Below the pieces are notes generated by a model. It ran no database searches and was not told where the DNA came from. It was given only the letters and a program-made list of their open reading frames with translations. From Bacteroidaceae bacterium (GTDB lineage Bacteria; Bacteroidota; Bacteroidia; Bacteroidales; Bacteroidaceae), in the NCBI GenBank assembly GCA_024688885.1, contig JAILDV010000030.1, positions 59,935 through 123,934 on the forward strand: a DNA stretch of 64,000 nt, read 5' to 3'. Below, piece by piece: positions 39,687-48,235 of this stretch. The position numbers and the translations under genes were made by a program. The first letter of the stretch is position 1; each line of letters begins with the position of its first letter.

Positions 39687-41003
39687 ATGATTCACAATCC
39701 GAAAATGGAGTGCATGGACAGAGAGTCTATGCGCAAGTTACAATCAGAGCGTCTGATTAAGACAGTAAAGACCTGTTACGAAAAGGTTCCATTCTACAAG
39801 AAGAAGATGGACCGCATGGGTGTCAAGCCCGAAGATATCCACAGTATAGACGATATCTACAAGTTGCCATTCACCACCAAGCACGATCTGCGCGACGAGT
39901 ATCCGTTCGGTCTGCAGGCAGTGCCTCAGAGTGAAATCCGACGCATCCATGCCTCATCAGGCACGACAGGTAAACCCGTTGTCGGCACCTACACAGAGAA
40001 CGACCTGAAGATGTGGGCAGAGTGTGTGGCACGTGTATTGGCAGTGGGTGACGTTGGTCCTGGTGACATCGTACAGGTGGCTTATGGATATGGATTGTTC
40101 ACTGGTGGTCTGGGTGCCCACGACGGAGCCCTCGCACGTGGAGCCATCCAGTTGCCTATCTCTGCTGGTAACTCCGAGAAGCAGATCATGCTGATGAAAG
40201 ACTTTGGCACAACTGCTCTTTGCTGCACTCCTTCATATGCTCTCCACTTGGCTGAGGTGATTGAGAAAAGCCCCAACGTCAATGCAGAGGACCTGAAACT
40301 CAGAGTGGGTTTCTTCGGAGCAGAACCTTGGACATGGGGCATCCGTCGCGAGTTGGAGAAGAAACTGCATCTCAAAGCTATTGACATCTACGGACTGACA
40401 GAGATGTGCGGTCCTGGTGTAGGTGGTGAGTGTCAGTTCCAGAACGGCACCCACGTAGCCGAAGATATGTTCTATCCCGAAATCATCAATCCTGAGACAC
40501 TGGAACCTGTGGCACCCGGCGAAGAGGGTGAGTTGGTCTTCACCTCACTTTGCAAGGAAGCCATGCCTATCCTCCGCTATCGTACCCGCGACCTCACGCA
40601 CCTCATCTACGAGCCATGCGAGTGCGGACGCACTACGGTTCGCCTCGGAAAGATTTTGGGTCGCTCCGATGATATGCTCATCATCCGTGGCGTGAACGTA
40701 TTCCCATCACAGATTGAGACCGTGCTGACAGAATTCCCTGTCTTCACACCACAATATTTCATCACAGTGGACCGTAAGAACAACGAAGACACGTTCGACC
40801 TTGATGTCGAATTGCGTGCCGAGTACTTCTCTCCAAACCCAGCTAAGCAGATGCCGTTCATCAAGCCACTCTACGACCGCATCGTTTCCCTCGTCGGCAT
40901 CAAGCCGAACATCCACATCAAGGAGCCTGGAAACATCGAGCGTTCGACTGGTAAGGCTAAGCATGTGCTGGACAAGAGAACACTCTTGACAGACTGGAAA
41001 TAA
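39687..41003 (+). CDS. paaK: Phenylacetate--CoA ligase family protein (first copy)
   Basis: AMP-forming ligase activating an arylacetate to its CoA thioester, 438 aa, typical for PaaK. Motifs: the ATP-binding H-A-S-S-G-T-T-G-K-P (about 90-99), D-I-Y-G-L-T-E-M-C-G-P-G-V (near 232), Y-R-T-R-D-L-T, and the hinge/C-terminal lid with G-R-S-D-D-M-L-I-I-R-G-V-N-V-F-P-S-Q-I-E. It follows iorB by 23 bp. A second, diverged paralogue lies two genes on, so the pair may have different aryl substrates (phenyl-, hydroxyphenyl- or indole-acetate). Confidence 0.92.
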   Translation: MIHNPKMECMDRESMRKLQSERLIKTVKTCYEKVPFYKKKMDRMGVKPEDIHSIDDIYKLPFTTKHDLRDEYPFGLQAVPQSEIRRIHASSGTTGKPVVGTYTENDLKMWAECVARVLAVGDVGPGDIVQVAYGYGLFTGGLGAHDGALARGAIQLPISAGNSEKQIMLMKDFGTTALCCTPSYALHLAEVIEKSPNVNAEDLKLRVGFFGAEPWTWGIRRELEKKLHLKAIDIYGLTEMCGPGVGGECQFQNGTHVAEDMFYPEIINPETLEPVAPGEEGELVFTSLCKEAMPILRYRTRDLTHLIYEPCECGRTTVRLGKILGRSDDMLIIRGVNVFPSQIETVLTEFPVFTPQYFITVDRKNNEDTFDLDVELRAEYFSPNPAKQMPFIKPLYDRIVSLVGIKPNIHIKEPGNIERSTGKAKHVLDKRTLLTDWK

Positions 41004-41017
41004 CTATATTAAACTAT

Positions 41018-42325
41018 ATGACAACCCCATTAGACTATAAGACAGTCACCGAGACCATCGAAGAGATGGCACTGGGTGACTTTTCGCAAGCGACCATCCG
41101 CGACCTCCAGTCGCTCTCGAAAGCACTGGAGGAGAAGACGGGACAGACAGTCATCCATTTAGAGATGGGTGTGCCGGGCTTGCAACCTTCAGACATCGCT
41201 TTGAAGGCGGAACAGAAGGCACTCAGTGAAGGATGTGCTACAACCTACGCTCCCAACGGGGGTATCCCACGCATCAAGAATGCGGCTTCACGGTTTGTGA
41301 AAGCATTCATCGGAGTGGACATTGACCCACTCTGCTGCATTCCAACCACAGGTTCGATGCAGGGAACTTTCGCCACCTTCACGGCTTGGCACCATGCGAT
41401 GCCAGAGAAGGACACGGTGCTGTTCATTCATCCAGGCTTCCCCGTGCAGACCACGCAGTGTGACGTGATTGGCTTAAAGCATATCGGGCTAGATATTCAC
41501 GACTATCGTGGCGAGGCGCTCATCAAGAAGTTGGAGGAGATTCTGGCTAGTGGCAACATCTGCGGCATCGTCTATTCCAACCCCAACAACCCGTCTTGGG
41601 TGTGCTTCAACGAGGAAGAACTGAAGGGCATCGCTATGCTGGCTGACAAGCACGACTGCATCATCTTGGAGGACTTGGCTTACTTTGCCATGGATTTCCG
41701 CAGAGATTTGAGCCATCCGTTTGAGGCTCCTTATCAGGCTACAGTGGCAAGATATACAGACAAGTACATCTTGGCCGTGTCGGGTTCGAAGGCATTCTCC
41801 TATGCCGGTCAGCGCATCGGTGTGGCTTGCATCAGCAACGCACTCTATCACAGGGTGTATCCTTCACTGGAGAAGAATTTCGGTGTGGGCGAGTTCGGAA
41901 ACTTCTTCTGCAACCGACTGATGTACACGCTCTCCAGCGGTACGACGCACAGTGTGCAGCACGCCATGGCAGCACTGATGGAGGCGGCATGCGATGGGGC
42001 ATATAACTTCTTGGCAGACGTTAGGGAGTATGGCAGAAGGGCGAAGTTCATGAAGGACGTGCTCTTGGCAAACGGGTTCTACCTCGTGTATGACAATGAC
42101 CTCGGTGCACCACTGGCAGACGGATTCTACTTCACGGTGCAATATCCTGGCATGACAGACCTTGAACTGACACGTGAACTGATGTATTATGGTATCGCTG
42201 TGTTCCCGCTCGACACAATGGGGTCGAACGAACAGGGCGTGCGCATCTGCACCTCGTTCTTCTCGAAGGAACAAGAGCCGCTGTTCAAGGAGAGAATAGA
42301 AGCATTCAATAACAATCATAAATAA
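41018..42325 (+). CDS. Class I/II aminotransferase, probably aromatic
   Basis: 435-aa fold-type I PLP enzyme. Visible: Y-A-P-N-G-G-I-P-R-I-K (78-88), Y-S-N-P-N-N-P-S-W (186-194), E-D-L-A-Y-F, and the PLP lysine K258 in S-G-S-K-A-F-S-Y-A-G-Q-R-I-G. Between the two paaK genes its natural role is the transamination of phenylpyruvate, hydroxyphenylpyruvate or indolepyruvate, joining the IorAB product to the amino acid. Substrate is inferred from context. It is 14 bp after paaK copy 1 and 100 bp before copy 2, a gap that holds an inverted repeat. Confidence 0.87.
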   Translation: MTTPLDYKTVTETIEEMALGDFSQATIRDLQSLSKALEEKTGQTVIHLEMGVPGLQPSDIALKAEQKALSEGCATTYAPNGGIPRIKNAASRFVKAFIGVDIDPLCCIPTTGSMQGTFATFTAWHHAMPEKDTVLFIHPGFPVQTTQCDVIGLKHIGLDIHDYRGEALIKKLEEILASGNICGIVYSNPNNPSWVCFNEEELKGIAMLADKHDCIILEDLAYFAMDFRRDLSHPFEAPYQATVARYTDKYILAVSGSKAFSYAGQRIGVACISNALYHRVYPSLEKNFGVGEFGNFFCNRLMYTLSSGTTHSVQHAMAALMEAACDGAYNFLADVREYGRRAKFMKDVLLANGFYLVYDNDLGAPLADGFYFTVQYPGMTDLELTRELMYYGIAVFPLDTMGSNEQGVRICTSFFSKEQEPLFKERIEAFNNNHK

Positions 42326-42337
42326 TGTATGATGAAA

Positions 42338-42413
42338 GATGTACGATGTACGATGAGCCATGCGGATTGAAAGCATCGCGTTAGCCAACATCGTACATTG
42401 TACATCGTACATC
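42338..42413. repeat. Inverted repeat of GTACGAT heptads with CCATGCGG core, inside the operon
   Basis: GATGTACGATGTACGATG (42338-42355) faces CATCGTACATTGTACATCGT (from 42389) around a loop with CCATGCGG at 42358-42365. It separates the aminotransferase from the second paaK. Confidence 0.9.
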
Positions 42414-42425
42414 GAAAATGAGAAG

Positions 42426-43742
42426 ATGGACGATAAATCACCTTACCTTCATCCGCAGTATGAGACGCTGTCGCATGAAGAACTGAAGAAACTGCAACTG
42501 GAACGGTTGCAGGCAACGGTGAAGCACTGCATGAACTCACCGTTCTACAAGAAGCGCTTCGAGGAAATCGGGCTGAAACCTGAGGACATCAAGAGCCTCG
42601 ACGATGTGCGCAAGATTCCTTTCACCACGAAGCAAGACTTGAGAGACACCTACCCCTTCGGCATCGCTAGTGTGCCACTGCGTGAGTGTGTGCGCTTGCA
42701 CTCCTCATCAGGCACGACGGGTAATCCAACTGTCATCCTCCACACGAAGAAGGACCTTGACGAGTGGGCAAATCAGGTGGCGCGCAACCTCTGGATGGTG
42801 GGACTTCGTCCTGACGACGTGTTCCAGAACTCATCAGGTTACGGCATGTTCACAGGTGGCTTGGGTTTCCAATATGGTGCTGAGAAACTGGGCATGCTCA
42901 CCGTACCTGCCGCTGCGGGTAACTCACTGCGTCAGATCAAGTTCATCAAGGATTTTGGCACCACAGCCATCCACGCCGTGCCCAGCTATGTGACTCGTCT
43001 CTATGAGGTGATGCAGGAAGAAGGCGTTGACCCTCGCAAGGATACGAAACTGAAGGTGCTTGCCATTGGTGCAGAACCTCATTCAGAAGAGCAGCGCAAA
43101 CGCATTGAGCAGATGATGGGTGTGAAAGCATACAACTCATTCGGCATGAGCGAGATGTGCGGTCCCGGTGTGGGCTTTGAGTGTCAGGAACAGAATGGTT
43201 TGCACTTCTGGGAAGACTACTACATCGTGGAGATTGTGGATCCTGAGACTTTGGAGCCCGTGCCTGATGGCGAAATTGGCGAATTGGTGCTCACCACCTT
43301 GTGCCGTGAAGCCATGCCATTGCTCCGCTACCGCACTCGCGACTTGACGCGTGTGCTGGGCCGTACCTGTCCGTGCGGACGCAACCACATCCGTCTTGAC
43401 CGCATGCGCGGACGTTCAGATGACATGATGGTGCTGCGTGGTGTGAACATCTTCCCCATCCAGATTGAGAAGATTCTCATGCAGTTCAAGGAATTGGCAA
43501 ACAACTACCTCATCACCCTGACCACCGACGAGAACAACGACAACATGACCGTGGAGGTGGAACTGGAAGAACTCTTCACCGATGACTTCCCACGCCTCCT
43601 GGCATTGGAGAAGGAAATCAAACGTCGTCTGAAGGACGAAATCCTCCTTACCCCTCATGTGAAACTTGTTCCAAAGGGAAGCCTGCCAGTGAGTGAGGGC
43701 AAGGCAGTCAGAGTAGTAGACAAACGTAAAGTATATCAATAG
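42426..43742 (+). CDS. paaK: Phenylacetate--CoA ligase family protein (second copy)
   Basis: 438 aa from the ATG at 42426; the frame upstream is the inverted repeat and is excluded. Same architecture as the first copy: H-S-S-S-G-T-T-G-N-P, S-F-G-M-S-E-M-C-G-P-G-V, Y-R-T-R-D-L-T and G-R-S-D-D-M-M-V-L-R-G-V-N-I-F-P. Overall similarity to the first copy is moderate, so the duplication is old and both probably keep separate roles. The ACT protein begins 2 bp downstream. The first copy has D-I-Y-G-L-T-E where this one has N-S-F-G-M-S-E, a region that lines the aryl pocket in known PaaK structures. Confidence 0.92.
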   Translation: MDDKSPYLHPQYETLSHEELKKLQLERLQATVKHCMNSPFYKKRFEEIGLKPEDIKSLDDVRKIPFTTKQDLRDTYPFGIASVPLRECVRLHSSSGTTGNPTVILHTKKDLDEWANQVARNLWMVGLRPDDVFQNSSGYGMFTGGLGFQYGAEKLGMLTVPAAAGNSLRQIKFIKDFGTTAIHAVPSYVTRLYEVMQEEGVDPRKDTKLKVLAIGAEPHSEEQRKRIEQMMGVKAYNSFGMSEMCGPGVGFECQEQNGLHFWEDYYIVEIVDPETLEPVPDGEIGELVLTTLCREAMPLLRYRTRDLTRVLGRTCPCGRNHIRLDRMRGRSDDMMVLRGVNIFPIQIEKILMQFKELANNYLITLTTDENNDNMTVEVELEELFTDDFPRLLALEKEIKRRLKDEILLTPHVKLVPKGSLPVSEGKAVRVVDKRKVYQ

Positions 43743-43744
43743 CC

Positions 43745-44167
43745 ATGACCATCAAGCAACTATCTATCTTCATCGAGAACAAGGGAGGCACCTTGATCAA
43801 TGTTCTCGACCTGCTGAGCAAGGCAGGCATACAGATTATCGCCTCCACCATTGCCGACACCAAGGATTACGGCATCTACCGTGTGTTGTGTGACAATCCT
43901 GCTCAGGCGTTTCTCATCTTGAAGGAGGCTGGCATCAACGTACAGCTTTCAGACGTGTTTGCACTCAGCATTGACGACCAGCCTGGACGCGCTGCAAAAG
44001 CCGTGAAGGAGATTTCAGATGCAGGTGTGAACATCCTCTACCTCTACTCGTTCCTTTGGAAAGGCAAGGGCGTACTCGTGTTCCGTGCCGATCAGAGCGA
44101 GAAGGCGAAGGAAACCATCATGCTGAACAAGTTGACATTCCTCACCGAAGACGATTTCCGCGCATGA
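43745..44167 (+). CDS. Tandem ACT-domain protein
   Basis: 140 aa made of two ACT domains (about 1-68 and 69-140): K-Q-L-S-I-F-I-E-N-K-G-G-T-L and D-Q-P-G-R-A-A-K-A-V-K-E-I-S-D-A-G-V-N-I-L-Y-L-Y. Stand-alone ACT pairs bind amino acids and modulate enzymes or transcription; beside aromatic genes such proteins are common partners of PaaK and IorAB. It probably senses Phe, Tyr or Trp here, which is inference. It overlaps the thioesterase start by 4 bp. Confidence 0.88.
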   Translation: MTIKQLSIFIENKGGTLINVLDLLSKAGIQIIASTIADTKDYGIYRVLCDNPAQAFLILKEAGINVQLSDVFALSIDDQPGRAAKAVKEISDAGVNILYLYSFLWKGKGVLVFRADQSEKAKETIMLNKLTFLTEDDFRA

Positions 44168-44577
44168 CACTGCTCGACACGCTCAACAAGAACGACCGCT
44201 TTGCCGCCAGCATCGGTGCGCAACTGACGGAAATCCGAGAAGGCTATGCCAAAGCGGAACTGACTGTGGTGGAACAGCATCTGAATGGTGCAGGTGTGTG
44301 TCAGGGAGGAGTCATCTACACTCTGGCTGACCTTGCCTTTGCAGGGGTGGGCAACTGCCACGGCATCCTCACCTTGGGCATCAACAACAGCATCACGTTT
44401 CTCAAGTCAGCACAGAAAGGTGAGCATCTCACGGCAGAATGCACCGAACTGCTTGACCACCACAAACTGCCCTATTGCGACATCAAGGTGACCAATCAGC
44501 AGGGAGAACTGATTGCCGTGATGACAGGTCTTGCCTATAGGATGAAGAAGGATTTCCCATTCGAGCAACTGATGTAG
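44164..44577 (+). CDS. PaaI-family acyl-CoA thioesterase (hotdog fold)
   Basis: 137 aa. The hotdog helix pattern is seen as H-L-N-G-A-G-V-C-Q-G-G-V-I-Y-T-L-A-D-L-A-F-A, with N-N-S-I-T-F-L-K and a C-terminal strand. Family members hydrolyse phenylacetyl-CoA or other aryl-CoA thioesters, rescuing CoA when the pathway stalls or releasing free arylacetate. The ATG overlaps the previous stop codon, so an upstream start is not needed. It is the last gene of the operon; a strong hairpin follows. Confidence 0.87.
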   Translation: MTLLDTLNKNDRFAASIGAQLTEIREGYAKAELTVVEQHLNGAGVCQGGVIYTLADLAFAGVGNCHGILTLGINNSITFLKSAQKGEHLTAECTELLDHHKLPYCDIKVTNQQGELIAVMTGLAYRMKKDFPFEQLM

Positions 44578-44630
44578 AACCACGATTTGATAGCATCGAC
44601 AGCTATAATAGTCCCTATCACACAAAGGAT

Positions 44631-44671
44631 TTCGGCACTTTTTTCGCACAAACGACGAAAAAAGTGCCGAA
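44631..44671. terminator. Hairpin after the ior/paa operon
   Basis: TTCGGCACTTTTTTCG pairs perfectly with CGAAAAAAGTGCCGAA across a 9-nt loop; probable terminator. Confidence 0.75.
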
Positions 44672-44674
44672 ATG

Positions 44675-44706
44675 TTTGGTAGGTAAGAAAAAAAGGCGTA
44701 CCTTTG
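44675..44706 (+). promoter_or_regulatory. tRNA-Phe promoter
   Basis: TTTG (44675-44678), a 20-bp spacer and TACCTTTG (44699-44706). Confidence 0.75.
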
Positions 44707-44728
44707 CACTCGCTTAACAAAGCTAATT

Positions 44729-44801
44729 GGTGCCATAGCTCAGTTGGTAGAGCATCGGACTGAAAATCCGTGTGTCCCCGGTTCGAATCCTGGTGGTACC
44801 A
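44729..44801 (+). tRNA. tRNA-Phe (anticodon GAA)
   Basis: Acceptor GGTGCCA pairs with TGGTACC; D-arm GCTCAGTTGGTAGAGC; anticodon loop CTGAAAA reads GAA; T-arm CCGGTTCGAATCCTGG. CCA is not encoded. Confidence 0.96.
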
Positions 44802-44806
44802 CAAAA

Positions 44807-44847
44807 GAAGACTCTTGACAAGGAAACTCTGTCGAGAGTCTTTTTTT
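44807..44847 (+). terminator. Rho-independent terminator after tRNA-Phe
   Basis: GACTCTTGAC pairs with GTCGAGAGTC, followed by seven T. Confidence 0.88.
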
Positions 44848-44933
44848 GTGCAGAATAACGGGTTTGAAATGCCATGAAAAAAGTTTCTTGGAAAAAAAAG
44901 TGGAAAAAACTTTTTCTTTCAAACTTTTATTCC

Positions 44934-44941
44934 TACTTTTG
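44934..44941 (+). promoter_or_regulatory. -7 box of the SSS transporter gene
   Basis: TACTTTTG fits TAnnTTTG, with a leader of about 45 nt to the ATG at 44990. Confidence 0.6.
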
Positions 44942-44989
44942 CAAACTATCTAAATCATACAATTATCAACTACAGCACCATCTATCATT

Positions 44990-46942
44990 ATGAACACACA
45001 AATAAGCCTTACCGAAGCATTAAGTCAAAGCGGACTGGAATCCATAGACTATGTCATCTTGTTCACATATCTCATCATGTTGGTCAGCCTCGGCGTCTTT
45101 CTCAGTTTCAACCGTGAAACGAAAAACACCAATGACTACTTTTTGGCAGGTAACACGCTGACATGGTGGGCTGTCGGTGCATCACTCATTGCTGCAAACA
45201 TCTCAGCAGAGCAACTTATTGGTATGGCCGGTACGGCATATGCCGATGGTATCGCCATCGCTGCCTACGAAATCATGGCAGCCATCGCATTGCTGCTTAT
45301 TGGAAAATTTCTTTTGCCCATCATGATGGAACAACGGGTATTCACCATGCCCCAGTTTCTGCGTAACCGCTATAATAGTGGTGTTGGACTCGCATTCTCC
45401 ATTCTATGGCTGTTCCTCTATATCTTCATCAATCTGACCACTGTGGCATGGCTGGGCGCCCTTGCCATCGAACAGATTATGGGACTACAGGGGCTAATCA
45501 TTGACATGGGCTTATTTCACATTTCTGCCCGCATCATCATCATTGTCTCCATATTCGCTATTGCAGGTCTCTATTCCATCCATGGCGGCATGACGTCGGT
45601 AGCATGGGCGGATGTGATGCAGGTGGTGTTCATCATTGGTGGTGGACTTGCCACAGCCTACTATGCTCTGGGAGCTGTAGCAGGCGATGACGGGAGCATC
45701 TCCGAAGGTTTCCAAAAACTCTGCAATTTCGCCATTGACCGTGAATACGCCAAAGATGCCCACTTCCACCTCATCATCCAACAAAGCCACAATGCTTCTG
45801 CTTATGATAACGTGCCGGGTATCGCTGCCATTGTCGGAGGTTTGTGGTTGACCAACCTTTGTTATTGGGGATTCAACCAATACATCACCCAGAAAGGCTT
45901 GGCCGCATACAGTATACATGAGGCACAAAAGGGCTTCTTGTTTGCCGGCATGCTGAAAATCCTCATGCCACTCATCGTGCTCATGCCAGGTATCTGCGCT
46001 TTCTACATCACACAATATGGCGACACGAATTTGCAGGACGCCATGAAGGTGTCGGACGAAGCATACCCGTGGTTCATCAAGAACTTCATGCCTACAGGCA
46101 TCAAGGGACTCGCATTCGTGGCACTTGCCGCCGCTGTCATCTCTTCGTTGGCATCCATGCTTAACAGCACGTCCACTATCTTCACCATCGACATCTACAG
46201 AAAATACATCAACCCCGAAGCCTCCGACAAAAAGCTCGTGGTCATAGGACGGACATCAGCCATCCTCGCCCTGATTATCGCCCTCGTCTCTGCAGCTCCA
46301 CTCCTTGGAGAACTCGACCAGGCATTCCAATACATTCAAGAGTATTCAGCCTTCCTCTATCCAGGCATCGCCATCGTGTTCGGATTAGGCCTGTTGTGGA
46401 AACGGGCATCCGAAACTGCAGCCATATGGATAACCATTCTCACCATACCTCTGGGCATTCTCTTCAAGTTCATCTTCCCCGACGTTCCTTTCCAGTTCCG
46501 TGCAGGATACGTCTTCATAATTCTACTCATACTGTTCGTCACCATCTCCTTGAACAGCAAGAAGGTTATACCAAGCCAAAGCATTCTAAAAGCGGCGCAT
46601 GACTTGATGAAAAGATGGGGATACATCATGGGAGGCGTTGCCATCGCCAGCGTTGTTGCAGCAACCATTGTCAGCTGCTCCATGCTCCTGTTGCCATCTG
46701 ATGCCACACCGGAGAACAACATTCTTGCCTACCTTAACGACATCGGTTTCCAAGCATTCTACTTCTTCGGATTCTTGGCTGGTGCATGCGCTCTTCTGTG
46801 CTTGTCCAACGCAAGAAGTCCATATCAGGATTCCAAGGCACTTCCCATCAACATGGCTCTATTCTCCACCACACGAGGATACACCTATGGCGCCCTTTCT
46901 GTATGCATCGTTTCACTTATCATCTACATTATTCTTTGGTAA
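44990..46942 (+). CDS. Sodium:solute symporter (SSS/SGLT family)
   Basis: 650 aa, about 14 transmembrane helices. Family marks: D-Y-F-L-A-G near residue 50, G-A-S-L-I-A-A-N-I-S-A-E-Q in helix 2, and A-A-V-I-S-S-L-A-S-M-L-N-S-T-S-T-I-F-T-I-D-I-Y, the sodium-site signature of SGLT-type proteins. Bacteroidetes members usually carry sugars or sugar acids with Na+. A single gene; uxuAB and GH97 lie 4-6 kb downstream but nothing links it to them directly. Substrate unknown. Confidence 0.92.
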   Translation: MNTQISLTEALSQSGLESIDYVILFTYLIMLVSLGVFLSFNRETKNTNDYFLAGNTLTWWAVGASLIAANISAEQLIGMAGTAYADGIAIAAYEIMAAIALLLIGKFLLPIMMEQRVFTMPQFLRNRYNSGVGLAFSILWLFLYIFINLTTVAWLGALAIEQIMGLQGLIIDMGLFHISARIIIIVSIFAIAGLYSIHGGMTSVAWADVMQVVFIIGGGLATAYYALGAVAGDDGSISEGFQKLCNFAIDREYAKDAHFHLIIQQSHNASAYDNVPGIAAIVGGLWLTNLCYWGFNQYITQKGLAAYSIHEAQKGFLFAGMLKILMPLIVLMPGICAFYITQYGDTNLQDAMKVSDEAYPWFIKNFMPTGIKGLAFVALAAAVISSLASMLNSTSTIFTIDIYRKYINPEASDKKLVVIGRTSAILALIIALVSAAPLLGELDQAFQYIQEYSAFLYPGIAIVFGLGLLWKRASETAAIWITILTIPLGILFKFIFPDVPFQFRAGYVFIILLILFVTISLNSKKVIPSQSILKAAHDLMKRWGYIMGGVAIASVVAATIVSCSMLLLPSDATPENNILAYLNDIGFQAFYFFGFLAGACALLCLSNARSPYQDSKALPINMALFSTTRGYTYGALSVCIVSLIIYIILW

Positions 46943-47025
46943 GAGAATACAGAAAGAAAGCAGGCTGACATAGTCGGAAGAAAGGCTTAAACAAACGGCA
47001 TTTCAATAAAGCATCATTATAAGAC

Positions 47026-47055
47026 GGGGGAGCGGAACCGAAGTTCCACTCCCCC
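47026..47055. terminator. Hairpin between convergent genes
   Basis: GGGGGAGCGGAAC pairs with GTTCCACTCCCCC (one mismatch) around CGAA; it can serve the symporter and the MaoC-like gene from both sides. Confidence 0.65.
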
Positions 47056-47094
47056 TATAACATCCCCGATATATAATATATATGTGTAGTCGTC

Positions 47095-47559
47095 TTATTC
47101 GAAGTAGTAGAGGAATGTTGCCAATCCCTCAAGCGCCTGCTTCTTTTGGTTCTCAATCTCCAGCTTGAACTTGATTTGTGCTTTGCAGATGCCACGGATG
47201 TTGTTGATGTCGTACAAGGAAGCTGTAAGGCGTACACGCTGTCCCGAAAGGACGGGCTGTCCGAACTTCATCTGATCCATGCCATAGTTGACCAGCATTT
47301 TCACGTTGTTCACCTGAATCAGCTCCTGCCAGAGATGTGGCAGCAAAGAAAGTGTCAAGTACCCATGAGCAATTGTTGATTTGTAAGGACTTTCCACCTT
47401 AGCACGCTCTGGATCCACATGTATCCACTGATGGTCTAAGGTAGCATCAGCAAAAAGGTTGATGCGTTCCTGTGACACTTCAAGCCACTCGCTCGTGCCA
47501 ATCACCTCTCCCAAATGAGAGGCAAACTCATCGTATGAATTAACAATCAACTTTCCCAT
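47095..47559 (-). CDS. MaoC-like (R)-specific enoyl-CoA hydratase family protein
   Basis: 154 aa hotdog protein. The hydratase motif is clear: F-A-D-A-T-L-D-H-Q-W-I-H-V-D-P-E-R-A, with the catalytic D and H, then the overhanging segment T-I-A-H-G-Y-L-T-L-S-L. Members hydrate trans-2-enoyl-CoA or act in related thioester steps; the substrate is not readable. It has its own promoter (TACCTTTG at 47588-47595, leftward) and no operon partners. Confidence 0.88.
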   Translation of the reverse strand: MGKLIVNSYDEFASHLGEVIGTSEWLEVSQERINLFADATLDHQWIHVDPERAKVESPYKSTIAHGYLTLSLLPHLWQELIQVNNVKMLVNYGMDQMKFGQPVLSGQRVRLTASLYDINNIRGICKAQIKFKLEIENQKKQALEGLATFLYYFE

Positions 47560-47587
47560 AGTTCTTATACACGTTTAATTTGGGGCA

Positions 47588-47595
47588 CAAAGGTA
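47588..47595 (-). promoter_or_regulatory. -7 box of the MaoC-like gene
   Basis: Leftward TACCTTTG, about 28 nt before the ATG at 47559. Confidence 0.7.
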
Positions 47596-47730
47596 CACCT
47601 TTTTTTCATATCATCCAAGCTTTTCAGTACGTTTAGGACAAAAATATTTTTTTTCATACATAATGAACAAAAAAGAGAGAACTGCAAGCAGCAATTCCCT
47701 CTATCTCTCGTAAGTTTGTAAAAAGGATGT

Positions 47731-48111
47731 TTAAGCCTCCTCCTTCTTTTTGCCAGAGAGCTTTTCCTTGATACGAGCCTTCTTACCTGTGAGTTTGCGG
47801 AGGTAATAAAGCTTAGCTCGACGTACCTTACCAACCTTGTTCAACTCGATAGAGTCGATGTTGGGTGAATTGAGTGGGAAGATACGCTCAACACCTACGG
47901 TGCCAGACATCTTGCGAACTGTGAAGCGCTTCTTGTCCTCGTGACCAGCAATCTTGATGACAACACCGCGGTAAAGCTGGATACGCTCCTTAGAACCCTC
48001 GATAATCTTGTAAGCTACTGTTACAGTGTCACCTGCCTTAAACTCAGGGAACTGCTTTGGCTCAGAAGTCTTCATTGCTTCCTCAGCCACTTTAATTAAA
48101 TCTACTGCCAT
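47731..48111 (-). CDS. rplS: 50S ribosomal protein L19
   Basis: 126 aa. L19 marks: [48 protein letters not shown], and K-L-Y-Y-L-R. The tail is lysine-rich ([10 protein letters not shown]). It sits alone, not beside rpsP-rimM-trmD as in many bacteria. The leader from the -7 box is about 120 nt, long enough for a ribosomal-protein leader fold, but no known one is recognised. Confidence 0.97.
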   Translation of the reverse strand: MAVDLIKVAEEAMKTSEPKQFPEFKAGDTVTVAYKIIEGSKERIQLYRGVVIKIAGHEDKKRFTVRKMSGTVGVERIFPLNSPNIDSIELNKVGKVRRAKLYYLRKLTGKKARIKEKLSGKKKEEA

Positions 48112-48235
48112 GATGGTTTGATTTGATGATTAAAGAGTTACAGCGAAGCATTCTCCTTTTCAGAATATTGAAATCCCATGTCTCAACTCCTTGGGCTCTC
48201 TCCCTATCAGACAGCGGCTTCGCCAAAAACGGATG

